NCBI GenBank assembly: GCA_016779165.1
Contig: JADHOE010000009.1
Coordinates: 1 to 39,347, forward strand
Length of the DNA stretch: 39,347 nucleotides
Direction of reading: 5' to 3'
From: Candidatus Margulisiibacteriota bacterium
GTDB taxonomy: Bacteria > Margulisbacteria > Marinamargulisbacteria > UBA817
The position numbers were made by a program, and so were the translations under genes. Positions 16,770-24,110 of the stretch are shown piece after piece (within the stretch, counting starts at the first letter, position 1; each line of letters begins with the position of its first letter). A model generated the notes under the pieces. It was not told the origin of the DNA and ran no database searches. It was given only the letters and a program-made list of their open reading frames with translations.

Positions 16770-17476
16770 AGCTTCAGCATTTTTTATCCAAACAAGGGGT
16801 GTTTTCGCGTCGGGTGTCGGAACGCATGATCAACGATGGGTTTGTGTTGGTGAATGGGCAGGTTCAAGCCAATCCACTGCACGTTGTTGGCCATAACGAC
16901 CAAGTGATGCTTGCCGATAAAATCGATGATTATGCCAATCAATTGGGTATGATTTTAATGCATAAACCGCGAGGAGTTTGGACCAATTGCAAGCAGGGGG
17001 CTGGTGAAAAAGAGGTGATTGATCTGTTGCCAAAAAAATATCGCCATTATTCATCCATTGGTCGATTGGATAAAGATTCCGAAGGATTGATATTATTCAC
17101 CAATGATGGGGTTTATGCCAATCAATTTTTGAATGCCGGAAACGTTCATGAACGGGTGTACCACGTGTGGCTAAAATCGCCTTTAACCAATAAGCAGCAA
17201 CAACAGTTAATGGCAGGCATTTTGTTGGATGACGGCCCTACAAAACCGTGCAAGGTGAGCCAGATGAAGCGTGGATGTTACGAGTTTACCTTAATTGAAG
17301 GTAAGAATCGTCAAATTCGACGAATGGTTGAGTGGTGTGGCACCCACGTGACCCGGCTCAAGCGTGTATCGTTTGGCCAGCATGCGTTGGGCGGCATTGT
17401 TGCGGGGCAGTACCGTTGGGTGAGTTTGCGGGATGGGTTTTACAATCGGGCAAAATCATTTCTTCAGACGCTGTAA
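16766..17476 (+). CDS. RsuA/RluB-family pseudouridine synthase
   Basis: It has an N-terminal S4 RNA-binding domain (MKLQHFLSKQGVFSRRVSERMINDGFV, residues 1-45). The catalytic domain has GRLDKDSEGLILFTNDG (active Asp in GRLDKDSEG), KVYHVWL-like VYHVWLKSPL, and the C-terminal EGKNRQIRRMVEWCG and VTRLKRVSFG. It isomerises a specific uridine in 16S or 23S rRNA; which one (RsuA, RluB, RluE or RluF type) cannot be told from sequence alone. At 236 aa it is normal. The TTG start overlaps the purD stop (TTGA), so translation is coupled to purD. Confidence 0.93.
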   Translation: MKLQHFLSKQGVFSRRVSERMINDGFVLVNGQVQANPLHVVGHNDQVMLADKIDDYANQLGMILMHKPRGVWTNCKQGAGEKEVIDLLPKKYRHYSSIGRLDKDSEGLILFTNDGVYANQFLNAGNVHERVYHVWLKSPLTNKQQQQLMAGILLDDGPTKPCKVSQMKRGCYEFTLIEGKNRQIRRMVEWCGTHVTRLKRVSFGQHALGGIVAGQYRWVSLRDGFYNRAKSFLQTL

Positions 17477-17514
17477 ACGCTTGAATATCGGTGCTTTATG
17501 CTTTTGGTTTTTTC

Positions 17515-17523
17515 TGACAAAAT
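17515..17523 (+). promoter_or_regulatory. Extended -10 of leaderless pyrC
   Basis: TGACAAAAT (TG + n + CAAAAT) is followed by 6 bases (GTGGGT) and ATG 17530. The CAAAAT hexamer is the same as at purD. Confidence 0.55.
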
Positions 17524-17529
17524 GTGGGT

Positions 17530-18852
17530 ATGATTGAATCAATGTTGATTAAGGGGGCCCAATTGGTATTGCCGCATCAGGTGGTTGATGGGGATGTATT
17601 CATTAAACAAGGCAAAATTGTTGCCATTGAACCATCCATCCATGAGTCCGCTGAGTTGGTGATTCAGGAACAAGGCTTAACCTTAATGCCTGGGGCGATT
17701 GATACTCATGTGCATTTTCGTGAGCCTGGCCCCACACAAAAAGAAAGCATTGCGTCGGGGTCTAAAGCAGCGGTATCGGGTGGTGTGACCACGTTTTTTG
17801 ATATGCCTAATAATAATCCTGCCACCATTGATGTGGCCGCCCTAAACCATAAAAAAGGCATTGCGTCGCAAACATCCTATGCCAACTATAACTTTTACAT
17901 TGGGGCCACGAACGATAATTTAGATGCGTTGATTACGGCTGAAAATTGCCCGGGCATTAAAATATTTATGGGGTCTTCCACCGGGAACATGTTGGTGGAC
18001 GATCAACAGATTTTGGATGATATTTTTAAGCACGCCAATAAACCCATTGTGATTCATTCTGAAGATGAAACCATGGTGCGACACAACATGGACCGCCTTA
18101 AAGGATCCACCGATGTGAAGGATCACATGAACATTCGAACCCCAGAGGCCGCATTGGCATGCACCAAACGTGCCGTGGCGTTGGCAAAAAAACATCAGCA
18201 ACGCTTGCACATTTTGCATTTGACCACGGCTGATGAAGTGGATTGGTTGATGAGCCAAGACCTTCCGTCTTATATCACCGTCGAAGTATGCATTCAGCAT
18301 TTATTATTGCATGCCCCCGAGGTGTATGACCGGTTGGGTACATTTGCCCAAATTAACCCACCCCTTCGAACTCAGGCGCATGCCAATCGTTTGTTTTATG
18401 GCTTGCGGCAGGGCTTGATTTCGTCCATTGTTACCGACCATGCCCCGCATTTGGTTGAAGAAAAACATCAGCCCTTTGGGGTAGCGCCATCGGGCATGCC
18501 AGGGGTCGAAACATTATTGCCCCTTACACTGCAGTTTTATCACCAAAAAAATGCCACGTTAAACGATGTTTCCAGGTGGCTCAGTGGGGCGGCCCAGCGT
18601 TTGTTTAACATTGATCGCCGGGGACTGTTATCCCCGGGTTATTTTGCCGATATGGTACTGGTTGATTTAAATAAATCCTGGACCATCGAAAACAAAACCA
18701 CCGTCAGTCAATGTGGGTGGTCAGCCTTTGATGGCTGGCAGGTAAAGGGAAAACCGATTGCGACCTTTGTGAATGGCCAAATGGTGTTTCGGGAAGGGGA
18801 GTGGTTTCATTTGCCTGGGGTGGCTCAAGAAGTTACTCATGCCATGTCTTGA
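17530..18852 (+). CDS. pyrC: Dihydroorotase PyrC (type I)
   Basis: The protein is a zinc amidohydrolase that closes carbamoyl-aspartate to dihydroorotate in pyrimidine synthesis. It has the metal motif DTHVHFREPG, then KAAVSGGVTTFFDMPNNNP, a central IKIFMGSSTGNML, VIHSED, LHILHLTT, and INPPLR followed by SIVTDHAPH. The 440-aa length and these motifs fit class I dihydroorotases. A related dihydropyrimidinase or allantoinase is less likely given the NPPLR and TDHAPH context. It lies 53 bases behind the pseudouridine synthase gene with its own -10 box. Confidence 0.95.
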   Translation: MIESMLIKGAQLVLPHQVVDGDVFIKQGKIVAIEPSIHESAELVIQEQGLTLMPGAIDTHVHFREPGPTQKESIASGSKAAVSGGVTTFFDMPNNNPATIDVAALNHKKGIASQTSYANYNFYIGATNDNLDALITAENCPGIKIFMGSSTGNMLVDDQQILDDIFKHANKPIVIHSEDETMVRHNMDRLKGSTDVKDHMNIRTPEAALACTKRAVALAKKHQQRLHILHLTTADEVDWLMSQDLPSYITVEVCIQHLLLHAPEVYDRLGTFAQINPPLRTQAHANRLFYGLRQGLISSIVTDHAPHLVEEKHQPFGVAPSGMPGVETLLPLTLQFYHQKNATLNDVSRWLSGAAQRLFNIDRRGLLSPGYFADMVLVDLNKSWTIENKTTVSQCGWSAFDGWQVKGKPIATFVNGQMVFREGEWFHLPGVAQEVTHAMS

Positions 18853-18901
18853 CCGTTACGAAACATTGTTTTTATCCCCCCTTATGTGTGAATTGCTTCG
18901 G

Positions 18902-20119
18902 TTATGCCAAGGCCTCTTCTTCAACAATTTCCCAAGAATGGATGGGATCCGTGTAGGTTTTCCAAACATTTGGCCCTTGGCTTAACTCATCTTCTGTTAA
19001 TAAACAGGCGTTGATTCGGTTAATGATATCGTCTTTATTAATATTGGTGCCAATCAATACCAGCTCTTGCCGACGATCCCCGTATGGGTCCTGCCAATGA
19101 GCTTTGATTGATTCTATCATTTCTTCATCATCCAAGTTCCACTCACTTTTTGGCACAGCTGCCCACCATTTACCTGCCGGTGAAATTTCTGTTAATTTTC
19201 CTGCCGTGCTAATTTGCCCAACGAAATCCATTCGTGAAGCCAACCAAAAGTACCCTTTTACGCGATAGACCCCGTCTAATTTAGATTGAACAAAGTCCAA
19301 AAATCGCTCTGGGTGAAATGGTTGCTTGGATTTGAAGCTAACACTGGAAATATTATACTCGTCAGTTTCTGGTATATGCTCGCCTCTCATTTCTTTTAAC
19401 CAACCTGGAGCTTGAGATGCCTTTTCAAAGTCGAATCGGCCAGTATTTAGGACGTCTTTTATTGGGACATCTGAGTAATTGGTTTCAATGCAAGTCGCAT
19501 CTGGATTTAATGCCTTTATTACCCCTTTAATTTTAAATAAATCCTGCGGGCTAACTTCGTTGCTTTTGTTTAATAAAATAATATCTGCAAACTCAACTTG
19601 TTCCACCAGAAGGTCAACAATGCTTCGGTTATCATCTTCACCAAGCGACTCGCCGCGATCTTTTAGTGATTCAACCGAATCCAAGTTATCAAAAAAATGA
19701 AGTGCGTCAACCACTGTCACCATGGTGTCAAGGGTGGCGTAATCAGATAACGAGTTCCCATCTTCATCTTCAAAGGTAAAAGTTTCAGCAACCGGCAAGG
19801 GTTCGCTGATTCCAGTGGATTCAATTACCAGATAGTCAAAGCTGTTTTGTTTGGCCAACCGTTGAATTTCAATCAATAAATCTTCACGTAATGTGCAGCA
19901 GATGCACCCATTGGACATTTCAACCAGTTTTTCTTCTGTTCGGCTAAGGCTGGCGGATCCATTTTTTACCAGTTGGGCGTCAATATTTACTTCTGACATG
20001 TCATTAACAATAACCGCAACTTTTAACTGATCCCGATTGTTGAGTATTCGATTCAGTAGTGTTGTTTTTCCAGAGCCTAAAAATCCAGATAATACAGTTA
20101 CAGGTAGTTTCTTATTCAT
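18902..20119 (-). CDS. COG0523/CobW-family GTPase (putative metal, likely zinc, chaperone)
   Basis: It has a Walker A motif GFLGSGKTT (12-20), the metal-binding GCICC (Cys 72, 74, 75), ESTGISEPLPVAETF and NKSNEV (guanine recognition), and a C-terminal CobW_C domain (about 265-390). These GTPases deliver metal to target proteins and many are induced by zinc starvation. The ATG at 20119 has a strong AAGGAGG site 6 bases upstream. The promoter TTGCAT-16-TATGAT has its -35 inside a perfect palindrome (20161-20183), which suggests repression by a metal regulator such as a Zur-type protein. No cobalamin genes are nearby, which argues against a cobW role. Confidence 0.93.
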   Translation of the reverse strand: MNKKLPVTVLSGFLGSGKTTLLNRILNNRDQLKVAVIVNDMSEVNIDAQLVKNGSASLSRTEEKLVEMSNGCICCTLREDLLIEIQRLAKQNSFDYLVIESTGISEPLPVAETFTFEDEDGNSLSDYATLDTMVTVVDALHFFDNLDSVESLKDRGESLGEDDNRSIVDLLVEQVEFADIILLNKSNEVSPQDLFKIKGVIKALNPDATCIETNYSDVPIKDVLNTGRFDFEKASQAPGWLKEMRGEHIPETDEYNISSVSFKSKQPFHPERFLDFVQSKLDGVYRVKGYFWLASRMDFVGQISTAGKLTEISPAGKWWAAVPKSEWNLDDEEMIESIKAHWQDPYGDRRQELVLIGTNINKDDIINRINACLLTEDELSQGPNVWKTYTDPIHSWEIVEEEALA

Positions 20120-20141
20120 CAAATCCTCCTTAAGTTTATTT

Positions 20142-20169
20142 ATCATAGCAAAGTAATTCATTAATGCAA
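20142..20169 (-). promoter_or_regulatory. Promoter of COG0523 GTPase gene
   Basis: On the minus strand -35 TTGCAT (20164-20169), a 16-base spacer and -10 TATGAT (20142-20147) precede the AAGGAGG site. Confidence 0.6.
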
Positions 20170-20183
20170 CTATTTTGCATTAA
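20161..20183. promoter_or_regulatory. Perfect palindromic operator upstream of COG0523 gene
   Basis: TTAATGCAA, five bases, TTGCATTAA: two perfectly complementary 9-base arms overlapping the -35 hexamer. The arrangement fits a dimeric repressor. A Fur-superfamily zinc regulator (Zur) is the natural candidate given the gene controlled, but the sequence is not a copy of the well-known Zur boxes I can recall. Confidence 0.65.
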
Positions 20184-20334
20184 TTTTAATGTTGGGGTGT
20201 TTTATTGGCGGTGGTGGTTATCGAAGTTGCGACCTTAGCTCAGGCTGATGACAGGTGTGAATAACTTCTGTTGGGGGGTGGCATTATACCCGATAAAATG
20301 GGAAGGTGTTAAACAAAGTTCATCTTGGGGGTAT

Positions 20335-20583
20335 TCAAATGCCTGCTGACTTATTCTCAATTTTATGAATGATGTCTGACTTAAAACTTTTGAGTTCAAT
20401 TAAAAATGGTTCGTTTGGGTGATTGTAATCAGCGCCTCCGTTACCGTTATCGCCGTTCTCTTTAAAATTAAATGGGTGTATAGGATGTTCAATATGATTC
20501 TTTTTTAGGTACAAATGAAACGCTTCACACGTGGTTTTTTCATGCATTATTTTTTTCTGTTTTAAAGTGGACATATTGGCCAT
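20335..20583 (-). CDS. Small hypothetical protein with a PD-(D/E)xK-like motif
   Basis: 82 residues, rich in Lys, His and Asn. The segment GGADYNHPNEPFLIELKSF has the spacing of a nuclease-like D...ExK site (Asp then IELK), but the fold cannot be confirmed at this length and the protein may be a remnant. On the minus strand TATCAT ends 7 bases before ATG 20583, so it could be leaderless. It is divergent from typA across 57 bases. Coding status is uncertain. Confidence 0.45.
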   Translation of the reverse strand: MANMSTLKQKKIMHEKTTCEAFHLYLKKNHIEHPIHPFNFKENGDNGNGGADYNHPNEPFLIELKSFKSDIIHKIENKSAGI

Positions 20584-20625
20584 TCATTGTATGATATTTT
20601 TTAAATTGCACAAACTTGGGTTTGT

Positions 20626-20634
20626 TGCTACTGT
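20626..20634 (+). promoter_or_regulatory. Extended -10 of leaderless typA
   Basis: TGCTACTGT is followed by 6 bases (TTTTGA) and ATG 20641. No ribosome-binding site is present. Confidence 0.55.
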
Positions 20635-20640
20635 TTTTGA

Positions 20641-22410
20641 ATGACAAATAACATTCGAAATGTGGCCATTATTGCCCACGTTGACCACGGAAAAACCACC
20701 TTGGTCGACCAGCTATTCAAACAAAGCGGGTTGTTCCGCGATAACCAACATGTGGAAGAGCGAATGATGGACTCCATGGACCTTGAAAAAGAGCGTGGCA
20801 TTACCATTCAAGCTAAAAATGGGGCCTTTGATTACAATGGCACGCACATTAACATTATCGATACCCCAGGCCACGCCGATTTTGGTGGCGAAGTTGAGCG
20901 CGTATTAAAAATGGCCGATGGGGCCTTGTTTTTGGTGGATGCCCAAGAGGGCCCCATGCCCCAATCGTATTTTGTACTAAAAAAGGCAATAGCCCAACAC
21001 ATTCCTTTAATTGTGGTGATTAACAAAATTGATAAAGATTCGGCGCGTCCGGATTGGGTGTTGGACCAAGTGTTTGATTTGATGGTGCATTTGGAAGCAC
21101 CAGACGACATGCTTGATTTTCCGGTGATTTACGCATCCGCTAAAAATGGCTGGGCGTCATTGGCTTCCGATGTTCAAACGGATTCAATGAAAGACCTTTA
21201 TGAATTAATGATCCAAAAATTACCACAGCCATCTTTTTCTAATGATGATCCGTTTCAATTATTGGTATCCACCATTTCGTACTCACAGTTTTTGGGGCGC
21301 TCGGCGATTGGAAAAATTACTGGTGGGTCCTTAAAAATCAACCAACCCATTGGCATTTCGACAGGCACCGATTCCGACATTCGGTCTGGTCGAATATCCA
21401 AAATTCATGTGTTTAAGGGGAATGACTTTGACGAAGTATCAGAGGCAAATGCTGGCCAAATTGTGGCCGTTTCGGGCATTCAGGACATTACCGTTGGGGA
21501 AACCATTGTTGACCCGGATAACCCCAAACCCCTGCCCATGGCCGCCATTGACCCACCCACCATATCGGTGGAATTCTTGCCCAATGACTCTCCGTTTTCG
21601 GGCAAAGAGGGGGAGTTTGTCACCGGTCGGCAATTGCACGAACGTTTGATGCGGGAGACCTTATCTGATGTTGCCTTGCAGGTGGTGGATAGCGACACTG
21701 GCCTTGGCTATAAGGTATCTGGACGGGGTGAACTTCATATCTCTATTTTAATCGAAAAAATGCGCCGAGAAGGGTACGAGTTTCAGGTAAGCCGACCCAA
21801 AGTCATTTTTAAAGACATCGATGGTAAAAATCACGAACCATATGAAACGGTGACCATTACCGTAGACGAGGCGTTGGGTGGAAAAGTCATTGAATCCATG
21901 GCCGAACGGAAAGGGCAAATGACAGACATGGTTCAAGATGGCCCCCAAATTCAGTACCAATTCAAAACCCCAACCCGTGGCTTATTGGGGTACCAGTCCT
22001 TGTTTATGAAGCTAACCAAAGGGTTGGGCACCATTTATTCCACATTTGAAAGCTATCAACCGTTTTCTGGTGATATTCGATCACGCCAGCGCGGTGTATT
22101 GGTAGCCAAAGATACCTGTGAATCAGTGGCTTATGCATTATCGGGGTTGCAAGAACGGGCGGATTTATTTTTAGGCCCAGGCATTGCAGTGTATCGCGGG
22201 CAAATTGTGGGTTTAAATTCCCGGGAAGACGACATGGTGGTGAATGTGGCCAAGTCCAAAAAGCTAACCAATCACCGGGCATCTGGTTCTGATGATAACA
22301 TTTTACTGACCCCGCCCACTCAAATGTCCCTTGAGGAATGCTTATCCTTTATTAACGATGATGAGCTGATTGAGGTCACCCCCAAACATATTCGCCTAAG
22401 AAAGCGATGA
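20641..22410 (+). CDS. typA: Ribosome-associated GTPase TypA/BipA
   Basis: It is a translational GTPase with G1 AHVDHGKTT (12-20), G2 ERGITI, G3 DTPGHADFGGEVER, G4 NKID and G5 SAKNG, then domain II, EF-G-like domains (SGRGELHISILIEKMRREGYE) and the BipA-specific C-terminal domain (TPTRGLLGYQS, RQRGVLVAKD). It assists 50S subunit assembly and stress or cold adaptation. At 589 aa it is normal. It is expressed from its own leaderless promoter. Confidence 0.97.
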   Translation: MTNNIRNVAIIAHVDHGKTTLVDQLFKQSGLFRDNQHVEERMMDSMDLEKERGITIQAKNGAFDYNGTHINIIDTPGHADFGGEVERVLKMADGALFLVDAQEGPMPQSYFVLKKAIAQHIPLIVVINKIDKDSARPDWVLDQVFDLMVHLEAPDDMLDFPVIYASAKNGWASLASDVQTDSMKDLYELMIQKLPQPSFSNDDPFQLLVSTISYSQFLGRSAIGKITGGSLKINQPIGISTGTDSDIRSGRISKIHVFKGNDFDEVSEANAGQIVAVSGIQDITVGETIVDPDNPKPLPMAAIDPPTISVEFLPNDSPFSGKEGEFVTGRQLHERLMRETLSDVALQVVDSDTGLGYKVSGRGELHISILIEKMRREGYEFQVSRPKVIFKDIDGKNHEPYETVTITVDEALGGKVIESMAERKGQMTDMVQDGPQIQYQFKTPTRGLLGYQSLFMKLTKGLGTIYSTFESYQPFSGDIRSRQRGVLVAKDTCESVAYALSGLQERADLFLGPGIAVYRGQIVGLNSREDDMVVNVAKSKKLTNHRASGSDDNILLTPPTQMSLEECLSFINDDELIEVTPKHIRLRKR

Positions 22411-22533
22411 TTGGTTAACGTGATTAATTTTTAAGTTGCCTTGGCTTAGCATGGGGACAATAACAGCCTGCTGTTGACCGTCGATTATTGACATGTTTAA
22501 TTGGCGCTTCCCCCCCTGCTAATCGGCAAATTT

Positions 22534-23208
22534 CTAATGTTGCTGCAATGTCAATTGGCCCATGACTGATAGGGCGAGGATTAACAACAACTTTAAAGGG
22601 GTTGTTTTACTTGGTGAACCACTTGTTTTATGAGTTCTTGAAATAGGGCAGTTTTTCGATATACCCTTTAAAACCTCTCCATAGGATGTTTTATCGCCAT
22701 CGTATTCACAGTCTGGGTGCGCCAGAACATCGACGACCATTTGTTCACAAATCCCATCTAGAGTCTTAAGGGTTTTAGAATCTTTGCACGCATCTAATTT
22801 TTTGGCTTCTGCTGTTGCAATGCATAAATCTTTTGGATTTGTACAACTTATACAAAAAAGTAATTCAAAAAACCGATCATTTATGTCGTCCTCAAACATA
22901 CCGCTGCTTACCTTTTGAATATCACCTTCATGTAAAATGTTACAGAGCTTAGCAATTTCATCACTTTCTTGGGGCGTAGGCAGCATATGATCATCTTTAA
23001 TGCCATAGGCTCTTAAATCTTTAAGCGTTATATATTCTGAAGTACCATTCACAATGCGATGTGCCGTCAACCCACCGAAACCTGGATCATTTCCTTTGAA
23101 CTTATTTATGCAATCTACCATCGAGCGCTTGTTTGGGTTTGGTCTTAATAAATTAGATGCTGGAATCGAGCAATTTAATCCTACCGGAACGTGACATTTT
23201 TCTATCAT
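22534..23208 (-). CDS. Cys-rich hypothetical protein with C-terminal membrane segment
   Basis: I do not recognise a family. The 224-residue protein has about ten cysteines spread through the chain (CHVPVGLNC near the N-terminus, LLFCISC and KDLC centrally, LDAC, GICEQ, PDCEY, NCPI), a mostly helical middle, and one hydrophobic segment very near the C-terminus (LKLLLILALSVMGQL) that looks like a tail anchor. It has no N-terminal signal peptide. The start at 23208 has a good AAGGAG site 7 bases upstream and a strong promoter (TTGACT-16-TATAAT). A perfect 16-base palindrome lies over the -10, so it appears to be a regulated, real gene. Possible effector-type or surface role, not supported further. 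Confidence 0.65.
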   Translation of the reverse strand: MIEKCHVPVGLNCSIPASNLLRPNPNKRSMVDCINKFKGNDPGFGGLTAHRIVNGTSEYITLKDLRAYGIKDDHMLPTPQESDEIAKLCNILHEGDIQKVSSGMFEDDINDRFFELLFCISCTNPKDLCIATAEAKKLDACKDSKTLKTLDGICEQMVVDVLAHPDCEYDGDKTSYGEVLKGISKNCPISRTHKTSGSPSKTTPLKLLLILALSVMGQLTLQQH

Positions 23209-23222
23209 AAGTAATCTCCTTG

Positions 23223-23257
23223 AGCTATAATTATAGCTACACTATGTAAATAGTCAA
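23223..23257 (-). promoter_or_regulatory. Promoter with palindrome over the -10, upstream of Cys-rich hypothetical
   Basis: On the minus strand -35 TTGACT (23252-23257), 16 bases and -10 TATAAT (23230-23235). The -10 lies within the perfect 16-base palindrome AGCTATAATTATAGCT (23223-23238), a possible operator or transcription-start structure. Confidence 0.6.
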
Positions 23258-23314
23258 TTGAACTCATCTTGTCAAATTGAATGTTAATTTATTTTTAAAT
23301 AAAAAATGCAATGA

Positions 23315-23803
23315 TTAGCAACACTCGCATGATTTAGATGATCCATTTAATTCGTGGAGCTTTAGCAATGCAGCCGTGTAATTGCTATTGGTAACATCGG
23401 ATTCAAGTGTGTCTCCTGGTGCCAATTGCGGTCGTTCAACAGGAATTGATTGCAAGAACAAACACCGGCTAATGGCCTGGTTGTAGTTCTTGCTGTAAAT
23501 GTCCTTTAAAATGGCTTTGTTTTCTTCAAAGCACAGAGCGTTGTACAGTTTTGATGCTGATATTAAATCGTTTAACTTTAATTTTGTAATAATTAAGTAT
23601 GCGCTGACTTCATTGCTGGGGTGTGTTTTATTAACCGCTTCAAAATAGTCGTTGGCTTTTTCTGCTTGATTCAGTTTGTAGTGGGCAATGCCCTTTAAAA
23701 ATTGGTGGTAGGGGTCATCTTGCCCTTCAAGCTCAATCAGAAGGGAATGAAAGTCACCATTTTTTAATAATGTTTCATAATGTTTTTGGCTTGCTACACT
23801 CAT
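23315..23803 (-). CDS. TPR-like small protein with CECC C-terminus
   Basis: 162 residues. Helix pairs such as DPYHQFLKGIAHYKLNQAEKANDYFEAVNKTHPSN match the spacing of tetratricopeptide repeats, suggesting a protein-binding scaffold. The last residues, SSKSCECC, carry three cysteines, a possible metal or lipid attachment point. It has no signal peptide. The start at 23803 is supported by TGTAAAAT ending 6 bases before the ATG and no ribosome-binding site. It is followed downstream by the Cys-rich hypothetical on the same strand, but that gene has its own promoter. Function unknown. Confidence 0.65.
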   Translation of the reverse strand: MSVASQKHYETLLKNGDFHSLLIELEGQDDPYHQFLKGIAHYKLNQAEKANDYFEAVNKTHPSNEVSAYLIITKLKLNDLISASKLYNALCFEENKAILKDIYSKNYNQAISRCLFLQSIPVERPQLAPGDTLESDVTNSNYTAALLKLHELNGSSKSCECC

Positions 23804-23809
23804 GCCTAC

Positions 23810-23817
23810 ATTTTACA
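23810..23817 (-). promoter_or_regulatory. -10 of leaderless TPR-like gene
   Basis: On the minus strand TGTAAAAT is followed by 6 bases (GTAGGC) and the ATG. Confidence 0.5.
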
Positions 23818-23920
23818 TTGATTTTTAAAATTCACAAGTTAGAGGTTTCCCGCACATTGCGTATTTTACAATATTTTATGATAAATTTGCAAAATTTAAT
23901 TAAAAAAGCATGGGTTTTCT

Positions 23921-23936
23921 TGGCATGATTCTTGCA
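23921..23936 (+). promoter_or_regulatory. Sigma-54-type (-24/-12) promoter
   Basis: TGGCATGATTCTTGCA matches the RpoN consensus TGGCAC-G-N4-TTGCW with a single change (C to T), and GG and GC are 10 bases apart as required. Transcription would start near 23947. An upstream AT-rich stretch could hold an activator site. Confidence 0.65.
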
Positions 23937-23946
23937 TATATACAGT

Positions 23947-24088
23947 GGTTGCTAAAGCAGAATGACAGTGGGCACAAGGTGCCAGCATCAAATAAAGGGG
24001 GCTTAGTAATCAAATTTGTTAAACAAGGGGGTGATAACCCAATAAAATGTTCCCCTATAAGCAGGCCACAGTAGTGGCCTGTTTTTTT
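23947..24088 (+). ncRNA. Candidate small RNA between sigma-54-type promoter and terminator
   Basis: The transcript predicted from the -24/-12 promoter ends at a strong intrinsic terminator about 140 bases on. It contains a GGCAC/GTGCC hairpin near 23970-23983 and two GGGGG runs (about 23997-24001 and 24027-24031) that could pair with CCC (about 24038-24040) or CCCC (24052-24055). No credible ORF is present: the only short frame from ATG 23962 encodes 14 residues without a ribosome-binding site. The start and end are inferred, and I recognise no known RNA family. Confidence 0.5.
24062..24088 (+). terminator. Rho-independent terminator
   Basis: CAGGCCAC (24062-24069), loop AGTA, GTGGCCTG (24074-24081), then seven T (24082-24088). 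The stem is perfect at 8 bp. It ends the candidate small RNA just before the ispH promoter. Confidence 0.92.
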
Positions 24089-24094
24089 GGTGTC

Positions 24095-24103
24095 TGCTAG
24101 ACT
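24095..24103 (+). promoter_or_regulatory. Extended -10 of leaderless ispH
   Basis: TGCTAGACT is followed by 7 bases and ATG 24111. It begins 6 bases after the terminator T-tract. Confidence 0.6.
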
Positions 24104-24110
24104 AATTGGT

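Noticed and set aside
23920-23948. Sigma-70 promoter reading of the same region (TTGGCA with a TATATA/TACAGT -10)
   Set aside because: The spacing is wrong for either hexamer (14-15 bases) and the -10 is poor, whereas the -24/-12 match is near perfect.
23962-24006. 14-codon ORF within the candidate small RNA
   Set aside because: It lacks a ribosome-binding site and shows no conserved feature; it is too short to support alone.
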